From contig CAYFUW010000075.1 of the NCBI GenBank assembly GCA_964346495.1, positions 1 to 9,937 of the forward strand: 9,937 bases of DNA, read 5' to 3'. Under the pieces are notes generated by a model. It ran no database searches, was not told the origin of the DNA, and was given only the letters and a program-made list of their open reading frames with translations. The number at the start of each line of letters is the position of its first letter. Position 1 is the first letter of the stretch. The stretch is from JBGZFC01 sp964346495 (lineage in GTDB: Bacteria > Bacteroidota > Bacteroidia > Bacteroidales > Dysgonomonadaceae). Made by a program: the position numbers and the translations under genes. Shown in pieces: positions 1 through 6,791 of this stretch.

Positions 1-358
1 ATTTTGCTATAGACTCGGCAGAAGATTTTACATAGCTTATGTCAGGTTGTTGATATATATCGAGTGGAGTGGGTACGCATATAGCCACAAAGTCGACATC
101 TTTGATGAAGCTAAAGTCGGAAGTGGCAGATAGCAAGCCTTTTGAAACAATCTCTTTTAAATCTTCATTCACTACATCGCCAATATAGTTATGTCCGTCG
201 TTTACCATCTTTACTTTTTCTGCCTGAATGTCGAAGCCAATAGTTTTAAATCCTACTTTAGCTTTTTCTACTGCAAGTGGCAGACCTACGTAACCTAAGC
301 CAACTACGCCAACTACGATATCTTTATTCTGAATTTTCTTTAATAATGTTTGTTTCAT
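1..358 (-). CDS. Nucleotide-sugar 6-dehydrogenase, N-terminal part (UDP-GlcNAc/UDP-ManNAc dehydrogenase type)
   Basis: The first 119 codons of a gene that runs off the left edge; family members are about 420-440 residues. The ATG at 358-356 begins MKQTLLKKIQNKD, followed by a Rossmann NAD-binding fold with the loop GLGYVGLP (residues 20-27) and the acidic end of beta-2 in GFDIQ (D43). The CVPTPLD segment (94-100) and the following QQPDISYV are typical of the UDP-glucose/GDP-mannose dehydrogenase family. CVPTPL followed by a PD-[IL]-SYV stretch is closest to the WbpA/TviB group. That group oxidises the C6 hydroxyl of a UDP-HexNAc to a carboxylate, using two NAD+, for capsule, O-antigen or exopolysaccharide sugars in the cytoplasm. 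The catalytic Cys and the sugar-binding domain lie outside the window, so substrate choice (UDP-GlcNAc, UDP-ManNAc or UDP-Glc) is inference. No polysaccharide genes are visible on this side. Confidence 0.9.
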   Translation of the reverse strand, partial: MKQTLLKKIQNKDIVVGVVGLGYVGLPLAVEKAKVGFKTIGFDIQAEKVKMVNDGHNYIGDVVNEDLKEIVSKGLLSATSDFSFIKDVDFVAICVPTPLDIYQQPDISYVKSSAESIAK

Positions 359-402
359 TCTTAATTATGAGATATTTATTGGATTATAAATCTAAAAACA
401 GA

Positions 403-410
403 CAAAAGTA
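403..410 (-). promoter_or_regulatory. Probable -7 promoter element for the nucleotide-sugar dehydrogenase
   Basis: On the minus strand this reads TACTTTTG, an exact match to the Bacteroides primary-sigma -7 consensus TAnnTTTG. Transcription would start near 397, giving a leader of about 40 bases before the ATG at 358. I find no TTTG at the expected -33 distance, so only half of the promoter is supported. Confidence 0.45.
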
Positions 411-520
411 CAATAAAATACCCGATAATGACACTTTATTGACCCTTTTTTATAAAAAAACAAGTTTACAAGTCTCCGCTTTAAAGCATTGTATTATGTT
501 TGTTTACTTAATGTTGTATA

Positions 521-556
521 AAAAAATCAGCCGATTTTTAAATAAAATCGGCTGAT
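521..556 (-). terminator. Intrinsic terminator of mdh
   Basis: A perfect 13-bp stem (526-538 with 544-556, arms ATCAGCCGATTTT and AAAATCGGCTGAT) encloses a 5-base loop. On the minus strand it is followed directly by six T (526-521). It lies 20 bases beyond the mdh stop codon, so it ends mdh transcription before the nucleotide-sugar dehydrogenase promoter. The A/T pairs at the loop end weaken the stem slightly, but its GC core and the T tract are classic. Confidence 0.9.
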
Positions 557-576
557 AATATATTAAGTTTAAAAAA

Positions 577-1575
577 TTACAAGTTTGGGTTTAATGTTTT
601 CCAATCAGCAACTGCCGGAATAATTCCCATGCTAATTACTTCGTCGCGAAGTTTTGCAAGGTGCTTGTAGCTTTCTTTCAGAGCAGCCATTTCGCTTTCT
701 GTGCCTTTTGTTTCTTTAATTACAACACCATCTTTAGTAAGTTCGGTTTCCATTGCCATCATAATGTTCGGGAACTCAGGTGTGTTTACGTAGCATCCTG
801 AAGGCCAGTTGAAAGCTTCGCCACCCATTGCTGCGCGGATCATCTCTACCGATACATACGAAGGGCTTTGGAAAGAAGAGCGACCTCTTAGTCTTATAAT
901 GTTTGCTCCACCTTTTGTAATGCGAAGTTTCATCTCTTCCCATTGTTCGTTAGTTAATTTCGGTGTGCCAATAAGTTCTGTTAATGGTGTTCCTTCTACT
1001 TTTGCTGTTGAAGCAAATACAGCCATTTGTTCTCCGTGTCCGCCATAAGTGCGAGCATTAGTAACATCGCTTTGTTTTACTCCAAAATGTTTAGCCAGTT
1101 CGCTTTGTAAACGAGTGCTATCCAATCCTGCAAGTGTAGTTACATTTTCAGGTTTCAATCCTGAGTGGATTAATGCTACCAAACCTGTAATGTCAGCCGG
1201 GTTGAAAATAACGGTCAATTGTTTCAAATCGGGGCAGTATTCTTTAATATCTTTTCCTAATTGTGCTGCAATTTCCGCATTTCCTTTAAGCAAATCTTCA
1301 CGAGTCATGCCTTCTTTACGTGGAGCACCACCCGAAGAAATCATATATTTTGCATCTGTAAATGCTTCTTTAATATCAGTTGTGAAAGTGAAGTTTATAC
1401 CTTCAAAACCGCAATGGCGCATCTCTTCATATACACCTTCCAAACCTAAAGCGAATGGATCGTATAAGCAGATGTTTGGTGTAAGACGCATCATAGCCGC
1501 AGTTTGTGCCATATTAGAGCCAATCATACCGGCGGCACCAACAATAGTGAGTTTTTCGTTTGTTAAAAATTTCAT
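577..1575 (-). CDS. mdh: Malate dehydrogenase, NAD-dependent
   Basis: A 332-residue cytoplasmic enzyme of the LDH/MDH superfamily, interconverting malate and oxaloacetate with NAD(H). In Bacteroidales it serves the reductive branch toward fumarate and succinate. Visible motifs are the nucleotide-binding GAAGMIG (13-19), the NAD-selecting Asp in LYDP (D39), the two substrate arginines in GAPRKEGMTRED (R86, R92), FNPADITG with N125, GLDSTR with the Asp/Arg pair (D152, R155) and the catalytic His in YGGHGEQM (H180). The arginine in the APRK loop fits malate rather than lactate specificity. The frame stays open upstream to an ATG at 1635, but MKFLTNEKLTIVGAAG at 1575 matches the start I recall for Bacteroidales orthologues. 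The longer start would also put the promoter inside the coding region. It is a single-gene unit with its own promoter and terminator. It belongs to the divergent Bacteroidales MDH type rather than the E. coli type. Confidence 0.95.
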   Translation of the reverse strand: MKFLTNEKLTIVGAAGMIGSNMAQTAAMMRLTPNICLYDPFALGLEGVYEEMRHCGFEGINFTFTTDIKEAFTDAKYMISSGGAPRKEGMTREDLLKGNAEIAAQLGKDIKEYCPDLKQLTVIFNPADITGLVALIHSGLKPENVTTLAGLDSTRLQSELAKHFGVKQSDVTNARTYGGHGEQMAVFASTAKVEGTPLTELIGTPKLTNEQWEEMKLRITKGGANIIRLRGRSSFQSPSYVSVEMIRAAMGGEAFNWPSGCYVNTPEFPNIMMAMETELTKDGVVIKETKGTESEMAALKESYKHLAKLRDEVISMGIIPAVADWKTLNPNL

Positions 1576-1616
1576 GATTGAATAATTTATTATTTTAAGA
1601 ATTTTTTTCAAGAGCA

Positions 1617-1624
1617 CAAATTTA
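1617..1624 (-). promoter_or_regulatory. Probable -7 promoter element of mdh
   Basis: The minus strand reads TAAATTTG, matching TAnnTTTG in all fixed positions. About 20 bases upstream is TTAG (1645-1648), three of four matches to the -33 TTTG. The predicted start near 1610 gives a leader of about 35 bases before the ATG at 1575. This placement argues against the longer reading frame that would start at 1635. Confidence 0.5.
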
Positions 1625-1710
1625 CAAATAATCAACCTATTATTCTAAAAATAATATGAAATAATGGTTAAAATAAATCTATTAAAATTCAAGAAATAAA
1701 TGTGATATGG

Positions 1711-1790
1711 TTATTAGGTGTAGACGATGGCTGTGTCTTTGTTGATTAGCCATTGGCCATTAGCTTTTGGCAGAGAAGTACACCTGATAA
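1711..1790. repeat. 80-bp element bounded by near-perfect 12-bp inverted repeats
   Basis: The left arm TTATTAGGTGTA (1711-1722) and right arm TACACCTGATAA (1779-1790) are reverse complements at 11 of 12 positions, and the odd pair can wobble as T-G in RNA. The 56-base interior contains a three-copy heptamer array and a second complementary pair, ATGGCT (1727-1732) and AGCCAT (1748-1753). No target-site duplication is seen outside the arms. It lies between the aspS terminator and the mdh promoter. It could be a small non-autonomous element remnant, a structured RNA, or chance. Confidence 0.4.
1745..1765. repeat. Three tandem heptamers ATTRGCC
   Basis: The stretch reads ATTAGCC, ATTGGCC, ATTAGCT with no gaps. 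The middle unit contains the palindrome TGGCCA. Short tandem words of this type are, from general memory, common in Bacteroidota intergenic DNA. No coding or regulatory role is visible here. Confidence 0.6.
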
Positions 1791-1804
1791 AGTCTTTTAT
1801 CTTT

Positions 1805-1877
1805 ATTCTTTGCTCTTTGTTCTGCAAAAAAAGTCTTGTGTCTTGATTCTTTTGTCTTTTATCTACAAAAAAAGCAG
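1805..1877. repeat. Imperfect direct repeat, 41-bp period
   Basis: The copies at 1805-1833 and 1846-1874 agree at 24 of 29 positions. Each starts with ATTCTTT, runs through T/C-rich sequence and ends in TCTRCAAAAAAAG. A shorter word, GTCTTTTATCT, also recurs at 1792-1802 and 1854-1864. The second copy supplies the seven-A run that is the T tract of the aspS terminator, so the first copy may be a decayed duplicate of the terminator tail. No open frame of note covers the region. Confidence 0.6.
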
Positions 1878-1904
1878 AACCGATGTTTTATCAATCCTGC
1901 TTTT
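1867..1904 (-). terminator. Intrinsic terminator of aspS
   Basis: An 8-bp stem (1870-1877 AAAAGCAG with 1897-1904 CTGCTTTT) can be extended by a small inner GAT/ATC pairing. On the minus strand it runs into seven consecutive T (1873-1867). It begins about 20 bases after the aspS stop codon. The stem is modest, but position and T tract fit a factor-independent terminator. Confidence 0.75.
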
Positions 1905-1925
1905 ATATAGATTTTAAAAATATAA

Positions 1926-3683
1926 TTACTCTTGTTCTTGTGGAACTATAGCGATTCCAAGTTCATCGAGTTGTTCTTGCTCTACTGATGAAGGTGCATC
2001 AATCATCATATCACGTCCTGCATTGTTTTTTGGGAATGCGATGCAGTCGCGTATGCTATCCAATCCTGCAAAAATTGACACGAAACGGTCTAATCCAAAA
2101 GCAATTCCGCCATGGGGTGGTGCACCATATTGGAAAGCATCCATTAAGAATCCGAATTGCTCTTGTGCACGCTCTTCGGTAAATCCTAAAACCGAAAACA
2201 TCTTCTTCTGCAATGCGCTATCGTGAATACGAATTGAGCCGCCACCAACTTCCACTCCATTGATAACCATATCGTAAGCATTAGCGCGAACGGCTCCGGG
2301 ATTTGTATCTAAGAGAGGAATATCTTCTTTTTTTGGAGATGTAAACGGGTGATGTTTTGCGAAGTAGCGGTTCAGTTCTTCATCTTTTTCCAATAACGGA
2401 AAATCAACTACCCAAAGACATTTGTAAACGTTTTTATCTCTCAATCCTAAGCGACTTCCCATTTCTAAACGAAGTTCACACAGCTGTTTTTGAGTTTTCT
2501 CTGTCTCTCCGGCTAAAATCAATATTAAATCGCCCGGTTTTGCATTACAACGCTCTGCCCAACTTCTCAAATCATCTTCGCCATAGAATTTATCAACAGA
2601 CGATTTTAGTGTCCCATCTTCGTTATATCTTAGATAAACAAGTCCTTTTGCACCTATTTGCGGACGTTTCACAAAATCAGTCAGCTCGTCAACTTGTTTT
2701 CTGGTGTATGATGCACAGCCAGTTGCACAAATAGCGGCAACATATTCGGCAGAATCGAAAACAACAAAATTACGACCTTCAGTTAAGTCTTTCAACTCAA
2801 CAAACTTCATGTCAAATCTGATATCGGGCTTGTCGCTTCCGTAATTTTTCATTGCATCGGCGTAGGTCATCCTCGGAAATTCCGTGATTTCTACATTTTT
2901 TATAGTTTTGAACAGATGTTTTGTCAAATCTTCAAAGGTAGAGAGTACATCTTCCTGATCAACAAACGACATCTCGCAGTCTATTTGAGTAAATTCCGGT
3001 TGACGGTCGGCGCGAAGGTCCTCATCTCTAAAGCATTTCACAATTTGGAAATAACGGTCAAATCCCGACACCATTAGCAACTGCTTGAAAAGTTGTGGTG
3101 ATTGCGGAAGTGCGTAGAACTCGCCTTGATTCATTCGTGAAGGAACAATAAAGTCTCTTGCGCCTTCGGGTGTAGAGGCGATTAACACAGGTGTTTCAAC
3201 TTCCAAAAATCCGAGATTATCTAAAAAGCGTCTTGTTTCGAATGCCATTTTGTGACGCATTTCCAAATTTCGACGTACAACATCTCTGCGAAGGTCTAAG
3301 TAACGATATTTCATTCTTAAATCGTCGCCACCGTCAGTTTCTGTTTCAATAGTGAAGGGCGGTGTTTTAGACGCGTTTAACACAACAAGTTCTGAAACGA
3401 TAATTTCGATTTCGCCTGTAGGGATATTCGGGTTTTTGCTCTGTCTTTCAGCTACTTTTCCTTTAATTTGTATTACCCACTCGCGTCCCAATTTGTTGGC
3501 TTGTTCGCAAAGTTCGTTATTTACTTCCTGGTTGAATGAAAGTTGTGTAATTCCGTATCTATCGCGTAAGTCGATAAATGTCATTCCACCCATTTTACGT
3601 ATGTGCGCTACCCATCCTGCTAATGTAACTTCTTTGTTTACATCTGCTATAGTGAGTTCGCCACAAGTTCTGTTTCTATACAT
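1926..3683 (-). CDS. aspS: Aspartyl-tRNA synthetase, bacterial type
   Basis: A 585-residue class IIb synthetase that charges tRNA-Asp with aspartate, using ATP, in the cytoplasm. Domains in order: anticodon-binding OB fold (about 1-105); class II catalytic core with motif 1 around 151-167 (ends LEVETPVL) and motif 2 FRDEDLRADRQPEFTQID (218-235); the bacterial GAD insertion (about 290-410); then motif 3 with GIAFGLDRFVSIFAG (526-540). The length matches E. coli (590) and the bacterial rather than archaeal architecture. The frame opens upstream at 3704, but MYRNRTCGEL at 3683 is the conserved beginning, and the predicted transcript would start only a base or two before 3704. Residue M31 sits where discriminating enzymes carry Leu and some non-discriminating ones carry His. 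That leans toward tRNA-Asp-only charging, which is inference. It appears to be a single-gene unit. Confidence 0.98.
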   Translation of the reverse strand: MYRNRTCGELTIADVNKEVTLAGWVAHIRKMGGMTFIDLRDRYGITQLSFNQEVNNELCEQANKLGREWVIQIKGKVAERQSKNPNIPTGEIEIIVSELVVLNASKTPPFTIETETDGGDDLRMKYRYLDLRRDVVRRNLEMRHKMAFETRRFLDNLGFLEVETPVLIASTPEGARDFIVPSRMNQGEFYALPQSPQLFKQLLMVSGFDRYFQIVKCFRDEDLRADRQPEFTQIDCEMSFVDQEDVLSTFEDLTKHLFKTIKNVEITEFPRMTYADAMKNYGSDKPDIRFDMKFVELKDLTEGRNFVVFDSAEYVAAICATGCASYTRKQVDELTDFVKRPQIGAKGLVYLRYNEDGTLKSSVDKFYGEDDLRSWAERCNAKPGDLILILAGETEKTQKQLCELRLEMGSRLGLRDKNVYKCLWVVDFPLLEKDEELNRYFAKHHPFTSPKKEDIPLLDTNPGAVRANAYDMVINGVEVGGGSIRIHDSALQKKMFSVLGFTEERAQEQFGFLMDAFQYGAPPHGGIAFGLDRFVSIFAGLDSIRDCIAFPKNNAGRDMMIDAPSSVEQEQLDELGIAIVPQEQE

Positions 3684-3712
3684 GATTTTATTAAATTTCA
3701 GCATTTAGGGTG

Positions 3713-3720
3713 CAAATTTA
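3713..3720 (-). promoter_or_regulatory. Probable -7 promoter element of aspS
   Basis: The minus strand reads TAAATTTG, identical to the -7 word in front of mdh and a full match to TAnnTTTG. It implies a leader of about 23 bases to the ATG at 3683. No clear -33 TTTG is present about 20 bases further up. Confidence 0.45.
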
Positions 3721-3796
3721 CCAAATTATTTCATACTCATCCACCTATGATTGTATAAAAAGCAAAATTTTCAAACATTTTTTCGAATAAAACGTC

Positions 3797-3804
3797 TATC
3801 TTTG
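3797..3804 (+). promoter_or_regulatory. Probable -7 promoter element of the PDZ protein gene
   Basis: TATCTTTG matches TAnnTTTG and is identical to the -7 element of the helicase promoter. It places the transcript start near 3811 and gives a leader of about 25 bases to the ATG at 3835. It lies downstream of an in-frame ATG at 3751, which excludes that earlier start if this promoter is used. No good -33 TTTG is seen. Confidence 0.5.
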
Positions 3805-3834
3805 TCGTTATTACTTCAATATAAAAGATCAATA

Positions 3835-5265
3835 ATGAAATACTTCATACACTTTATACTCTTTTTTCTGATGCTTTTGCCTATTCAGGCTCAAGATAAT
3901 GGCACGATTTGCAATTTGGGTTTTTCGTTCGAAATCAGCAAAAATAAGCGTTGGGGCGATGGTGAACCGATAATTACGGAAGTGTTTTCCGGTTCTCCGG
4001 CAGAGAAAGCGGGCTTGAAACCGAATGATATTATTCTCGAAATAAATGGCAAAGGCACTTATCTTAAACCATACAACACTCTGTTATCCTGGTTTAATGA
4101 AGATGATGCAAAAATTTCTCTCTCTGTACGAAATTTCGAAACTATTTTTAAAAACTATGTTATCTCGAAAAATTGTCGTAAGAATAACGCAATCAGCGAG
4201 CTTCAATTAGCGTCGGTATTTTCTTTTTACAGTTTAGAGGATGTGCAAGATAGAAAGTTTGTTATGCCGATAACTGTGAACGAGTCGTCGGAAGTGAGTT
4301 ATTTCAACTACCGGACATACAATTTCACTCCCGAAAGCGAAGCAACTTACTATTACGATGTGCGCATCAATGCTATATTCGAGAGAGTTCTGTCGAAAAT
4401 GGGTTTGGTTAGAGACACCGAAAATCCCGATTTTATAATCGAAACATATTATAATTATCAGAACAATCCAATGTATAAGCCAAATTCGCCAACGTTTGGC
4501 TCTTATCAATCGGTATGGAGATTTGACACGAGGAACAAAAAAATGGTCAGACTTCCGGTTTATAATCCTTCGGAAGCAATTAGAGTTAATGACGTTGCAT
4601 ATAATGTGAAATTTGGTTACAAAATTTACGATAGAAAATACGTGAAGCCTGGAAGTAAGATAGTTGTCTGGGAAAGTGAGATAAATGAGAAGTTGAGTGA
4701 AGATTATGGTTTGTTGAACTATCTGGAGATGAATCTGCCGCTTATGCTGAAAAAATTTCCATATTCAAAGAACTCAAGATTCGGCACTTATCACGTAACA
4801 CTTACACGATATAACTATACCGGAATAAGTTACGATATGGACGATTTAAGTACTGTGGTTTCTGTCGATGCTAATTCTCCTGCTGCAAAAGCCGGAATCA
4901 GAGTAGGCGACAAGGTTTTGCAAGTGCAGAATCAGGTATTTAAGCATGATGCGCAAACTTTATCGCAAAGCTATCGTCGTTTTATTGCCGAAACGATGCA
5001 ATTTAGAGACAAAAGCACCAAATACACCGATGCCAATGGCTTTCAAAATGCAATGTTTTGGGATATTTCTAATTACAATGCTATTGAAAAGCAGATAAAT
5101 AACAGAAGATATAAATCTCCATTTTCATACTTGTTCAACTTTAATCAGTATGTAGATTGGGACACACCCGGGTTACTATCGTTTATAGTTGAAAGAGAAG
5201 ATGAGGCAATACTTTTCGAAGTTAAACCGATTATTGTTGAGAACGATCAGATTTTGGTTGATTGA
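3835..5265 (+). CDS. Exported protein with two PDZ domains flanking a DUF4136-like domain
   Basis: A 476-residue protein. Its N-terminus is a clear signal peptide (KYFIHFILFFLMLLPIQA, cleavage probably after A19). There is no lipobox Cys, so it is probably periplasmic or loosely envelope-bound. PDZ1 spans about 28-102 with GSPAEKAGLKPNDIILEING. The middle (about 174-310) resembles DUF4136: IFERVLSKMGL, then NPDFIIETYYNY, then VVWESEINEKL and MLKKFPY near its end. PDZ2 starts about 330 with NSPAAKAGIRVGDKVLQVQNQ, but its last strands (SFIVEREDEAILFEVKP, 449-465) come only after an insert of roughly 75 residues. No protease Ser/His/Asp domain is present, so this is not an HtrA or C-terminal processing protease. 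A peptide-binding or scaffold role in the envelope is inference. The start at 3835 is chosen because it gives the signal peptide and follows the promoter. Its 3' end overlaps the convergent helicase gene by 35 bases. Confidence 0.85.
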   Translation: MKYFIHFILFFLMLLPIQAQDNGTICNLGFSFEISKNKRWGDGEPIITEVFSGSPAEKAGLKPNDIILEINGKGTYLKPYNTLLSWFNEDDAKISLSVRNFETIFKNYVISKNCRKNNAISELQLASVFSFYSLEDVQDRKFVMPITVNESSEVSYFNYRTYNFTPESEATYYYDVRINAIFERVLSKMGLVRDTENPDFIIETYYNYQNNPMYKPNSPTFGSYQSVWRFDTRNKKMVRLPVYNPSEAIRVNDVAYNVKFGYKIYDRKYVKPGSKIVVWESEINEKLSEDYGLLNYLEMNLPLMLKKFPYSKNSRFGTYHVTLTRYNYTGISYDMDDLSTVVSVDANSPAAKAGIRVGDKVLQVQNQVFKHDAQTLSQSYRRFIAETMQFRDKSTKYTDANGFQNAMFWDISNYNAIEKQINNRRYKSPFSYLFNFNQYVDWDTPGLLSFIVEREDEAILFEVKPIIVENDQILVD

Positions 5266-6592
5266 TAGACTTTTTGTTTCTTGATTTTTTTGTTCCCGAT
5301 TTATGAGCACGCTTTTTTGAAGTTGCTGTGCTTTCTTTATTATCCGCTTTTTGTTGGTTTTTTCTGTTTTTTGGCCTGCTGTTATCACCCTTTTTTCTGA
5401 AACGGCGATTCTTAAATTGTTTTTTAGGAGCCGACTTTTCAGGGTTGTATTCGGGAGCTTCTCCCAATTCTTCGGGAATAGGAATTTTATAGATATCTTT
5501 TTGCAAAAAACTCTCGATTTGTGAAAATCTGTACTGCTCATCAGGAGCAACAAATGTTATAGCAACACCGGAATCGCCTGCTCGTGCCGTCCGCCCTATG
5601 CGATGCACATAATCTTCAACTTCGTAAGGCACATCAAAATTAATAACGAGAGAGATATCGTCAATATCTATTCCGCGAGCCACAATATCGGTTGCGACAA
5701 GAATATCTACTCTTTCGTTTTTAAACTCGTGCATCACGCTGTCGCGTTCCGATTGATCCAGGTCAGAGTGCATAGCGTCGGCAGATAAACCCATTTTTCG
5801 CAGTGTTCTGGCTATCTCTTTCACTTTCTTCTTTTTACCTGAAAAAAGTATAACCTTGTTGGGCCTGTTTTTACTGAATAGGTCTTTTAAAATTTCAATT
5901 TTTTGTGGTTCGTAACAGATATATGCCGATTGCAAAATTGATTCGGGTGGGCGAGCAATGGCAATAGTTATCTCTTCGGGATTGCGGAGGATGCTTTTTG
6001 CCATCTGCTTTATCTTGGGCGGCATGGTTGCCGAAAACATAATCGTTTGACGCTCTTTGGGTAATAGCTTCTCAATAGCCATAATATCATCGTAAAAACC
6101 CATGTCGAGCATACGGTCGGCTTCATCCAAAATAAAATATTTTACACCTGAAAAATCTATATCGTATAAATTAATGTGTGAAAGCAGTCTTCCGGGCGTA
6201 GCAATTACCACATCGGCTCCAAGTTGAAGACCTTTTTTTTGAACATCCCACGCTTCGCCATCATTTCCGCCATAAACTGCTACCGACGAAAATGGTGTAA
6301 AATAAGAAAATCCTTCCATTTGCTGGTCGATTTGTTGAGCCAACTCACGGGTAGGAGCCATAATTATAGCATTTACTTTGTCGGCATCATGTTTTTCGGT
6401 TTGCAGATTATTAATCAGCGGTAAAAGAAAAGCTGCAGTTTTCCCGGTTCCTGTTTGAGCACAGGCAATTATGTCCCGTTTATCTAAAATAACCGGAATT
6501 GCTTTTTCTTGCACAGGAGTAGTTTTAGTAAAATTCATTGCTGCAAGACCTTCTAAAAGATTGTCACACAGCGGAAGTTCGGTAAATAGCAT
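5231..6592 (-). CDS. rhlE: DEAD-box ATP-dependent RNA helicase, RhlE type
   Basis: A 453-residue cytoplasmic RNA helicase with every core motif: Q motif (F3 and TTPVQEKAIP, 24-33), motif I AQTGTGKT (45-52), Ia PTRELA (80-85), Ib TPGR (132-135), II DEAD (156-159), III SAT (187-189), IV VILFSGKKK (247-255), V ATDIVARGIDI (300-310) and VI HRIGRTARAG (330-339). From about 385 the protein ends in a tail of some 70 residues rich in Lys, Arg, Asn, Gln and Ser, typical of RhlE-like proteins and probably a disordered RNA-binding extension. Members unwind short RNA duplexes during ribosome assembly, mRNA decay or cold adaptation; which applies here is not shown. The start MLFTELPL matches the family start and lies about 15 bases after the predicted transcript start. 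The last 11 codons and stop overlap the PDZ gene on the other strand. Confidence 0.95.
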   Translation of the reverse strand: MLFTELPLCDNLLEGLAAMNFTKTTPVQEKAIPVILDKRDIIACAQTGTGKTAAFLLPLINNLQTEKHDADKVNAIIMAPTRELAQQIDQQMEGFSYFTPFSSVAVYGGNDGEAWDVQKKGLQLGADVVIATPGRLLSHINLYDIDFSGVKYFILDEADRMLDMGFYDDIMAIEKLLPKERQTIMFSATMPPKIKQMAKSILRNPEEITIAIARPPESILQSAYICYEPQKIEILKDLFSKNRPNKVILFSGKKKKVKEIARTLRKMGLSADAMHSDLDQSERDSVMHEFKNERVDILVATDIVARGIDIDDISLVINFDVPYEVEDYVHRIGRTARAGDSGVAITFVAPDEQYRFSQIESFLQKDIYKIPIPEELGEAPEYNPEKSAPKKQFKNRRFRKKGDNSRPKNRKNQQKADNKESTATSKKRAHKSGTKKSRNKKSINQPKSDRSQQ

Positions 6593-6613
6593 GAAGATAT
6601 TTTATGTTTTATA

Positions 6614-6645
6614 CAAAGATAGTCTATTTTTTGTAGAAGTTCAAA
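6614..6645 (-). promoter_or_regulatory. Primary-sigma promoter of the RhlE-type helicase gene
   Basis: On the minus strand TTTG (6645-6642) is followed after 20 bases by TATCTTTG (6621-6614). These match the Bacteroides -33 TTTG and -7 TAnnTTTG elements with normal spacing. Initiation near 6607 gives a short leader of about 15 bases. This is the only promoter in the window where both boxes match exactly. Confidence 0.7.
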
Positions 6646-6731
6646 CAACAAATATAAGACGAAAAAAAGTGAGATATCAACAAAATCGAGAGATAATTTT
6701 AATTTTCGGACATCGGGAGCAATATTTTTTG

Positions 6732-6739
6732 CATCTTTG
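6732..6739 (+). promoter_or_regulatory. Possible -7 promoter element of the DUF2130 gene
   Basis: CATCTTTG matches the -7 consensus TAnnTTTG except for the first base. A T-rich stretch, TTTTCG (6703-6708), lies roughly where a -33 box would be. It would give a leader of about 45 bases to the ATG at 6792. This is the best candidate between 6600 and 6791 on this strand, but it is weak. Confidence 0.3.
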
Positions 6740-6791
6740 TTAGACAATACATACTTGAATTAGCGGAAGAAAGATTTAATAATTACTGATT

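Noticed and set aside
277..555. 92-codon plus-strand frame between the nucleotide-sugar dehydrogenase and mdh
   Set aside because: It begins inside the dehydrogenase gene on the other strand, crosses its promoter and ends inside the mdh terminator hairpin. It has no recognisable protein features.
1049..1585. 178-codon frame antisense to mdh (with a further one at 809-1048)
   Set aside because: Shadow frames of a strongly conserved gene; their sequence is explained by mdh codon use and shows no family resemblance.
3352..3708. 118-codon frame antisense to the 5' end of aspS, plus others at 1988-2226 and 2357-2734
   Set aside because: All lie within the well-supported aspS gene and look like antisense shadows without domain signals or promoters.
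5176..5553. 125-codon minus-strand frame overlapping the helicase 3' end
   Set aside because: It lies on the same strand as the helicase in a different frame, where the Lys/Arg-rich tail codons leave other frames open. The helicase frame has complete motifs and explains the DNA.
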